DNA of 64,000 nt from Sphingobacteriia bacterium. GTDB taxonomy: Bacteria; Pseudomonadota; Alphaproteobacteria; Rickettsiales; 33-17. The position numbers were made by a program, and so were the translations under genes. Under the pieces are notes generated by a model. It did no database searches. It saw only the letters and a list, made by a program, of their open reading frames with translations, and was not told the DNA's origin. The DNA lies in assembly GCA_017304685.1 (NCBI GenBank), contig JAFKLR010000003.1, positions 496,001 through 560,000 on the forward strand. The letters run 5' to 3'. This document shows, in pieces, positions 58,593 through 64,000 of this stretch. The first letter of the stretch is position 1. Each line of letters opens with the position of its first letter.

Positions 58593-59042
58593 TTATTTTC
58601 CATATAATTGGTCTGCTCTCTTTTCAAAAGAATCAATCATTTTAAATAATGCTTTTTCAAACATTATACCAATTACTTTTTCTAAAATTTTTGAATTGAA
58701 TTTAAATGAAATATCGAAGTCAATAATTGTTCCATTTTCAGTTTCGGTAAATACCCAAAAGTTATCTAAATGCGTGAATGGACCCTCCATAAGTTCAACA
58801 ATTACTTTAGCTTGTTTTGTGTCACTCGAATATGGTGTTTTTGTAACTTTAGAGGTATATTTTTCTCTAAACCCAGAAAAGCCAATAACTAGGTCAGCTA
58901 TAATTTCTTTATCATTGTAACTTAATATTCTGGACGCAGTACACCAAGGAATAAATTCCGGATAAGATTCAATATCAAGAACAAGAGTATAAAGTTGTTC
59001 GACGGAATAAGGTGATATGCGATGTAATTTTCTTTCAGGCAT
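58593..59042 (-). CDS. COQ10/RatA-type START-domain protein
   Basis: 149 residues, one polyketide-cyclase/START domain: MPERKLHRISPYSVEQLYTL, SYPEFIPWCTASRI, GFREKYTSKV, WVFTETENGTIIDFDISFKF. Relatives are mitochondrial COQ10, a coenzyme Q chaperone, and E. coli RatA. Next to lipA in an alphaproteobacterium-type order, the COQ10 role is more likely than the RatA toxin role. 10 nt separate it from lipA. Confidence 0.9.
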   Translation of the reverse strand: MPERKLHRISPYSVEQLYTLVLDIESYPEFIPWCTASRILSYNDKEIIADLVIGFSGFREKYTSKVTKTPYSSDTKQAKVIVELMEGPFTHLDNFWVFTETENGTIIDFDISFKFNSKILEKVIGIMFEKALFKMIDSFEKRADQLYGK

Positions 59043-59052
59043 ATGGTTTCTT

Positions 59053-59961
59053 TTATGCGCTAACTTTTTTTAAATACTCTTCTCGTGCAGCGCGTAGTTT
59101 TACAAAATCATCGCCGGCATGATATGAAGAACGAGTTAATGGAGAAGAAGAAACCATTAAAAATCCTTTAACTTTAGCCATACGTTCATAATATTTAAAC
59201 TCTTCAGGAGAAACAAATCTATCAATAGGTGCGTGTTTTGGAGTTGGTTGTAAATATTGACCTATTGTTAGGAAATCAACTTCTGCAGCTCTTAAATCAT
59301 CCATCACTTGTAGCACTTCTTCTTTAGTTTCGCCAAGGCCGAGCATTAAGCCAGATTTAGTAAAAATGCTAGGGTTTAGCTCCTTAACTTTATGTAATAG
59401 ATTAAGAGAATGAAAATATCTCGCACCTGGTCTAATTTGGTTATAAAGCGATGGTACAGTTTCAATATTATGATTATAAACATCGGGACGTGCTTGAACC
59501 ACTATTTCTAGTGCTCCTGGTTTTCGTAAAAAATCAGGAGTAAGAATCTCGATTGTTGTATTTGGTGAAGTTATTCTAAGTTTATTTATGCAATTAGCAA
59601 AGTGATTTGCTCCTCCATCTGGTAGATCATCTCTATCAACTGAAGTTATAACAACATGTGAGAGTCCTAATTTACCAACTGCTTCTGCAAGCCTATCAGG
59701 CTCATGTGGGTCGAGAAGATCAGGAGTACCAGTTTCAATATTACAAAATCTACATGAACGAGTACAAACAGATCCAAGAATCATAACAGTTGCATGTTTT
59801 TGAGCCCAACATTCCCCAATATTAGGACAAGCAGCTTCTTCACATACGGTATTTAATTTAAGTGATTTAATTAATTCCCGTGTTGAATTATATTCTTTTG
59901 AAATAGGAGCTTTAACTCTTATCCAGTCAGGTTTGCTTCTATGAGTGCTTGGTACTGTCAT
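59053..59961 (-). CDS. lipA: Lipoyl synthase
   Basis: 302 residues. The auxiliary cluster motif is [12 protein letters not shown] and the radical-SAM motif is [13 protein letters not shown]. Also [15 protein letters not shown] and [18 protein letters not shown], with the conserved terminal [10 protein letters not shown] (Arg-Ser-Ser-Tyr). It inserts two sulfurs into octanoyl groups placed by LipB (22498-23160). Confidence 0.97.
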   Translation of the reverse strand: MTVPSTHRSKPDWIRVKAPISKEYNSTRELIKSLKLNTVCEEAACPNIGECWAQKHATVMILGSVCTRSCRFCNIETGTPDLLDPHEPDRLAEAVGKLGLSHVVITSVDRDDLPDGGANHFANCINKLRITSPNTTIEILTPDFLRKPGALEIVVQARPDVYNHNIETVPSLYNQIRPGARYFHSLNLLHKVKELNPSIFTKSGLMLGLGETKEEVLQVMDDLRAAEVDFLTIGQYLQPTPKHAPIDRFVSPEEFKYYERMAKVKGFLMVSSSPLTRSSYHAGDDFVKLRAAREEYLKKVSA

Positions 59962-60197
59962 TTTATATGAAAGGCTTTAAATTGATTTAGTTAGAATATA
60001 AAAAATCTCATTTAAAAGGTCAAGAGAAATGGGGTTGTAAATTAGTTAATAAATCTACAATCTTAGCTGATATTATTAACATCTTTAGTAGCTAGGTCTA
60101 ACAAAATTAAATCGTGCAAGTATTAATTTATTTACAAATGTATAACAATTAGTATAGAATAATTATTTGAAGTTAAAATCATTTATTGAGGTATACC

Positions 60198-61061
60198 TTG
60201 ATCTCGATCATAGGCATTATAACAACTTTTGTATTATTGTTTGGTAGTTATACCTTATCAGGTGGTAAATTTGGTATATTACTACATGCTTTACCTTTTG
60301 AAGGTGGTATGATTTTAGGAGCAGGATGCGGTGCATTCTTAGTTTCTAATAATGGGCATGTTGCCAAAAAAACTTTAAAATATCTTTCAAAAGTATTTAA
60401 GCCAACAAAATGGAAAAAACAGGATTATATAGACGTTCTTTTATTATTATTTGAAATAATTAAAACAATGCGTACAAAAGGTATGGCAGAGCTTGAAGGC
60501 CATATTGAAAATCCACATGAAAGTGAAATTTTCAAACATTATCCAAGAATTTTAGAAGATCATTTTGCTGTTGATTTTATATGCGACACCTTACGTTTAG
60601 TTAGTATGAATATGGAAAACCCATATCAAGTTGAAGATATGATGAATGAAGCTATTGAAAAGCATCATCACGAAGCAACTCATCCTGCGCATGCAGTGCA
60701 AACAATGGCTGATGGATTACCAGCGATTGGAATCGTTGCGGCTGTACTTGGGGTTATTAAAACAATGGCAAGTATTACTGAGCCACCAGCAGTACTTGGT
60801 GCTTTAATTGGAGGAGCGCTTGTAGGAACATTCTTAGGCGTATTCTTTGCTTATTGTTTCGTTGGCCCTTTTGCAAATAAAATGAAAGAAGTTGCCGAAG
60901 AAGAAGGTGCAATCTATCAAGTAATTAAAAAAGTGATTGTAACAAATCTTCATGGTGCCGCTCCACAAGTAGCAGTTGAAGTTGGGCGTATAGCTGTTCC
61001 ATCACATCTACAACCTACTTTTAAAGAAATTGAAGAATCTCAACAAAATGTTGGTAAATAA
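60198..61061 (+). CDS. motA: Flagellar motor stator protein MotA
   Basis: 287 residues from TTG 60198, which has GAGG 6 nt upstream; the TTG at 60186 would lie before that site. Membrane segments: IIGIITTFVLLFGSYTLSGG, FEGGMILGAGCGAFLV, LPAIGIVAAVLGVIKTM, LIGGALVGTFLGVFFAYCFV. The cytoplasmic loop carries KHYPRILEDHFAVDFICDTL. With MotB it conducts protons to turn the flagellum. No motB follows here, and no other flagellar gene lies in the window. Confidence 0.93.
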   Translation: MISIIGIITTFVLLFGSYTLSGGKFGILLHALPFEGGMILGAGCGAFLVSNNGHVAKKTLKYLSKVFKPTKWKKQDYIDVLLLLFEIIKTMRTKGMAELEGHIENPHESEIFKHYPRILEDHFAVDFICDTLRLVSMNMENPYQVEDMMNEAIEKHHHEATHPAHAVQTMADGLPAIGIVAAVLGVIKTMASITEPPAVLGALIGGALVGTFLGVFFAYCFVGPFANKMKEVAEEEGAIYQVIKKVIVTNLHGAAPQVAVEVGRIAVPSHLQPTFKEIEESQQNVGK

Positions 61062-61154
61062 TAATTATTATTTCTCTAAAATGCCTTGATACACTATGTT
61101 ATATTTGCTATTAATATAAATGGTAATTTATTAACAAAGTTTAAAGGTGTATTA

Positions 61155-61730
61155 ATGTTAAATAGTATGTTAAGAATTTTTTGGTTAGAAGTTGCTAATG
61201 TATTTTTACAAGTTGGACGTCAACCTTTAAATATTCCGGAAACTCATTCAAAACCAGTATCATATCCATTATTAAGAGAAAATGCACAAAACTTAACTTC
61301 GCCTCAAGATAAAATAAAAGAGTTAAAGAATTATTCAGCAAAATTTAACTTAAATATTTTTTTAAGTCATGAAGGGGGTGAAGAAATTTTAAAATTTATA
61401 CTAAATAATAAAATAAATTTCGAAAGCTATAAAAAATTTTTGAACCTACCTATAGATAATCAAAGTGTAATATTTACAAGTGAATTAAGTTTAAAATTAT
61501 TTAAAGATTGTATAAAAAATATTGATGAATTAAGTGCAAAGCTTAAAGGAATAACTACTAATCTTGATCACTTTTTCTTAGAAGGGAAATCTTATCAATA
61601 TATGATATGTTTACTTTCAAATCCACATTTGCATGATGAAATACACGATCATCCTAATATTATTAAAACAAGTGAAAATAATCGTATAAGAGTAGAAATC
61701 CCGAACACTAATATTCGATCTAAACTTTAA
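61155..61730 (+). CDS. Hypothetical protein, 191 aa
   Basis: ATG 61155 is preceded by AAAGGTG; an in-frame TTG at 61086 lacks support. The chain starts MLNSMLRIFWLEVANVFLQV and becomes a helical, Asn/Lys-rich protein (NKINFESYKKFLNLPIDNQS) with a His-rich spot (PHLHDEIHDHP) near the end. No family recognised. It follows motA by 93 nt on the same strand but is not MotB: no peptidoglycan-binding domain is visible. Confidence 0.6.
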   Translation: MLNSMLRIFWLEVANVFLQVGRQPLNIPETHSKPVSYPLLRENAQNLTSPQDKIKELKNYSAKFNLNIFLSHEGGEEILKFILNNKINFESYKKFLNLPIDNQSVIFTSELSLKLFKDCIKNIDELSAKLKGITTNLDHFFLEGKSYQYMICLLSNPHLHDEIHDHPNIIKTSENNRIRVEIPNTNIRSKL

Positions 61731-61732
61731 TA

Positions 61733-62467
61733 TTATGTAAGGGTTGGAGTATTAGATTTGCCATTATTTTTAACAGGTGGAGTAGGCAATGGTTTGTGAT
61801 TACCTCCACTTTTATTATGGCTAACTGGTTTCGCTCCTGGGATCGCTGGTAAAGCTTTTTTAGGTTTTTGAGAAGGATCAGTAGTCTTTGCGGCTTCTGA
61901 TCCTTTATTACTTTCAACATTAGTAGAATTTACTGCTTGTTGGTTATTTGTTTTATTTTGAGTTTGATTAGTGCTTTGAGTTTTTTCATCATTCTGAGTG
62001 GATTTTTCATCTTGCCCTCCATTATTTAATTGTGGTTGATTAGTTTCTGTAGTTCTAGGTGTAACGGATTTATTTTCTTCTTTTTCTTCTTCAAGTGAAA
62101 AAGGTCCATCCATTTCGCGCTGGCGTTCATGGCCTTGCTTCTCAATTTCATTCTCTTCAGTAACATTAACATTAGTAGAGTTTTTCTTTTTATCTGCCTT
62201 ATCCATTCTCTTATTAACAACAGCTCTTTTGATTGCAATACCTGCTGGAATTAATCCTGCAGCTAAAAGTGGAATTCCTAAAAAAGGGAGGCCTGCAAAA
62301 ATACAAGCAAGGCCAGCAAGTCCTAAAAATACTGCAGCTAAGGCTGGTGTTTTAACATTTGCACGTTTTTTCTTATCATCAGGATGATTTTGATCATTAA
62401 CCCCCTGTTGTTGTGGGTCTTTTGCTGTATTTTCTTCTTCAACTCTAACATTTGAGTCTTTAGGCAT
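61733..62467 (-). CDS. Proline/asparagine-rich membrane protein, 244 aa
   Basis: A charged start (MPKDSNVRVEEENTAKDPQQ) precedes two hydrophobic segments at about 37-80 (LAAVFLGLAGLACIFAGLPF, LGIPLLAAGLIPAGIAIK). The remaining 160 residues are low complexity, rich in Gln, Asn, Thr, Lys and Pro, ending in PKKALPAIPG and HKPLPTPPVK with PxxP spacing. It is probably membrane-anchored with a disordered tail. Function unknown. It converges on the preceding gene after 2 nt. Confidence 0.68.
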   Translation of the reverse strand: MPKDSNVRVEEENTAKDPQQQGVNDQNHPDDKKKRANVKTPALAAVFLGLAGLACIFAGLPFLGIPLLAAGLIPAGIAIKRAVVNKRMDKADKKKNSTNVNVTEENEIEKQGHERQREMDGPFSLEEEKEENKSVTPRTTETNQPQLNNGGQDEKSTQNDEKTQSTNQTQNKTNNQQAVNSTNVESNKGSEAAKTTDPSQKPKKALPAIPGAKPVSHNKSGGNHKPLPTPPVKNNGKSNTPTLT

Positions 62468-62629
62468 AATAAAATCTCTTGTTTACATGGATATATTAAT
62501 ATTTTAACTAATTTTTATTATTTAAACAATAGTAAATGTATTAATTTAAATATTTATTGAGTGTTATTTTAATATCTTCTATAAAAGAAATAGTGCAAAA
62601 GTTTTTAATTTCAGGAAGTTGTAAACTCT

Positions 62630-63739
62630 ATGGAATCATTATTTAACGGAATTCATAACGTAATTTCTTTTCTTTTAATAATAACTTTAATAGTTTTCAT
62701 ACATGAGCTCGGGCATTATTTAATAGCAAAATTCTATAATGTTAGGGTTAGGGTCTTTTCTATTGGTATGGGAAAGGAGCTTATAGGGAAATTTGATAAA
62801 TCAGGTACCAGATGGCGCCTAAGTTTACTACCAATAGGTGGATATGTAAGTCTTTTTGGACATAATGAGTTTTTATCTCAATCAAAATACAGTCCAACTA
62901 AGCTTACAGAAGTAGAAAAGTCTTACGCGTTTGATTTTAAACCAATTTATCAAAGGTGCTTGATTGTCTTCGCAGGGCCATTATTTAACTTTATATTATC
63001 ATTTATAATAATATGCAGCATATTCCTTGCTTATGGTTACACTTATGTTCCAGCAAAGATTGGTAAAGTTGTTAAAAATATGCCAGCTTATGAAGCAGGG
63101 CTAGAATCAGGTGATTTAATCACTCACTACAATGGTAAAACTATTACTTCCTTTTTTGACCTTCAACAAAACATGTTGTTAAATACCGGGGAAGAAGTCA
63201 AATTAACCGTTAAAAGACATGGTGAGGAAATAAAGTTAAAGTTAACCCCAAAAATTGAAGAAGTAGAAGATTTTGCAGGTTATAAAGTGCAAACTCCACG
63301 AATAGGAATTACAGATGCAGGTGCTGAAGTTAAACAACTTAAAGTACGTGAAGCTGTAGTTATTACTGTTGATGAAATATATAAAATGAGTGTGGCTTCT
63401 TTAACTGGCCTAAAACAAATGATTTTTGGTCAAAGAGATTTAAAAGATTTAGGAGGAATTATCAGAATTGCTGATTACTCAGGTAAATCTACACAACAAG
63501 GTTTTAAAAGAACAATGTGGTTTATTGCAGCGCTTTCACTAAACCTTGGATTATTTAATTTACTTCCGATACCTGCTCTTGATGGTGGTTATATAGTAGT
63601 TTATTTACTCGAGTCAGTAATTGGTAAAAATAATGCTGAAAGAATAAATGCTGTTGCAATTAAAGTTGGAATCGCTATTATTTTTTGCTTAATGTTATTA
63701 ACTACTTATAACGATATTAAAAGCGTAATACTCAATTAA
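62630..63739 (+). CDS. rseP: Site-2 zinc metalloprotease RseP
   Basis: 369 residues, four membrane segments. Zinc motif FIHELGHYLIAKF (HExxH, His25-His29), PDZ domain around 135-200 (VVKNMPAYEAGLESGDLITH), and the second metal motif NLLPIPALDGGYIVV. It cleaves membrane anti-sigma factors and leftover signal peptides. bamA begins 15 nt later, the common rseP-bamA order. Confidence 0.96.
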   Translation: MESLFNGIHNVISFLLIITLIVFIHELGHYLIAKFYNVRVRVFSIGMGKELIGKFDKSGTRWRLSLLPIGGYVSLFGHNEFLSQSKYSPTKLTEVEKSYAFDFKPIYQRCLIVFAGPLFNFILSFIIICSIFLAYGYTYVPAKIGKVVKNMPAYEAGLESGDLITHYNGKTITSFFDLQQNMLLNTGEEVKLTVKRHGEEIKLKLTPKIEEVEDFAGYKVQTPRIGITDAGAEVKQLKVREAVVITVDEIYKMSVASLTGLKQMIFGQRDLKDLGGIIRIADYSGKSTQQGFKRTMWFIAALSLNLGLFNLLPIPALDGGYIVVYLLESVIGKNNAERINAVAIKVGIAIIFCLMLLTTYNDIKSVILN

Positions 63740-63753
63740 AATGGCTTAAATTT

Positions 63754-64000
63754 ATGAAAAAGCTTCTGTATACTTCAACATTATTAATTTCCTTAAATTC
63801 TCTAGCATTTGCAGAAATAATTTCTAAAGTTGAAATTTTAGGTAATAAAAGAATCGATAATGAAACTGTTAAAATGCATATTAATATTAAAGAAGGTGAT
63901 AATGTATCACAACTTCATATTGATGATGCATTAAAAAAGCTATATGCAACAGGGTTATTTAAAGACATTAAAATTGAACATGAAAAAGGTAAATTAAAGG
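63754..64000 (+). CDS. bamA: Outer membrane assembly factor BamA, 5' part
   Basis: Only the first 82 codons lie in the window. A signal peptide (MKKLLYTSTLLISLNSLAFA) is followed by the start of POTRA1: KVEILGNKRIDNETVKMHIN, KEGDNVSQLHIDDALKKLYA, TGLFKDIKIEHEKGKLK. The first POTRA pattern and the position after rseP identify it. With BamD (49163-49936) it inserts beta-barrel proteins. Confidence 0.94.
   Translation, partial: MKKLLYTSTLLISLNSLAFAEIISKVEILGNKRIDNETVKMHINIKEGDNVSQLHIDDALKKLYATGLFKDIKIEHEKGKLK

Noticed and set aside
58593..59042. RatA toxin of a RatA/RatB module
   Set aside because: No ratB next to it; the lipA neighbour favours the COQ10-like role.

Overview
The window is about 64 kb of very AT-rich bacterial DNA. 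The genes are tightly packed, often overlap, and mostly carry recognisable Shine-Dalgarno sites. Several things point to an intracellular alphaproteobacterium of Rickettsiales type: a GapR/DUF2312 protein, an alphaproteobacterial SspB, rhodanese placed directly before dnaA, lipA next to a COQ10-like START gene, and rseP next to bamA. There are also many ankyrin (five genes) and TPR (three or more) proteins. A motA gene suggests a lineage that keeps motor or flagellar genes, as Midichloria-like Rickettsiales do. This placement is inference from gene content, not a computed phylogeny.

Layout. 0-5 kb: NAD kinase (cut by the window edge), an exported trypsin-like protease, a TPR-like protein, ApaG, a membrane protein, and SspB. 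5-11 kb: gyrB, a HIT protein and recF on the minus strand, then two tandem DUF805 proteins and exonuclease III. 11-20 kb: GapR, a nitronate-monooxygenase-like flavoprotein, NhaA, an ankyrin protein, a TPR protein, a gamma-carbonic-anhydrase-like protein, dapF and yaaA. A membrane-anchored protein with repeated WxxEF motifs follows. 20-28 kb: mgtE with two tiny overlapping genes behind it, tRNA-Leu(GAG), lipB, then rhodanese-dnaA-unknown-dnaN. 28-31 kb is an accessory stretch: a small four-helix transporter-like protein behind a structured leader, then several unrecognised genes. 31-43 kb: a polyprenyl synthase, an RMD1-family protein, two GNAT duplicates, gltX, an SDR with a signal peptide, aminopeptidase P, ankyrin proteins and ligA.

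43-55 kb is the most unusual part. It holds an exported cyclophilin and a 934-residue protein with a permuted papain-like His/Cys signature and a duplicated C-terminal domain. Two ankyrin genes follow, one ending in an F-box-like motif and apparently frameshifted near its start. After bamD comes a three-gene locus in which a 1190-residue HEPN-like/TPR protein lies between two small paralogous proteins. 55-64 kb: ettA, a large membrane protein, the COQ10-like gene, lipA, motA, two unknown genes, rseP, and the start of bamA.

How the genes fit together. The housekeeping set covers replication (dnaA, dnaN, gyrB, recF, ligA), envelope assembly (bamA, bamD, rseP), lipoate (lipA, lipB), quinone side chain (polyprenyl synthase, COQ10), protein quality control (sspB) and translation (gltX, ettA, tRNA-Leu). 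Between these blocks sit proteins with eukaryote-like repeats and motifs, candidates for acting on a host cell. Perfect or near-perfect inverted repeats recur in the gaps. Several sigma70-like promoters (TTGACA, 15-18 nt, TATAAT-like) can be read by eye and settle some start codons. No insertion sequence, CRISPR array or rRNA was seen.
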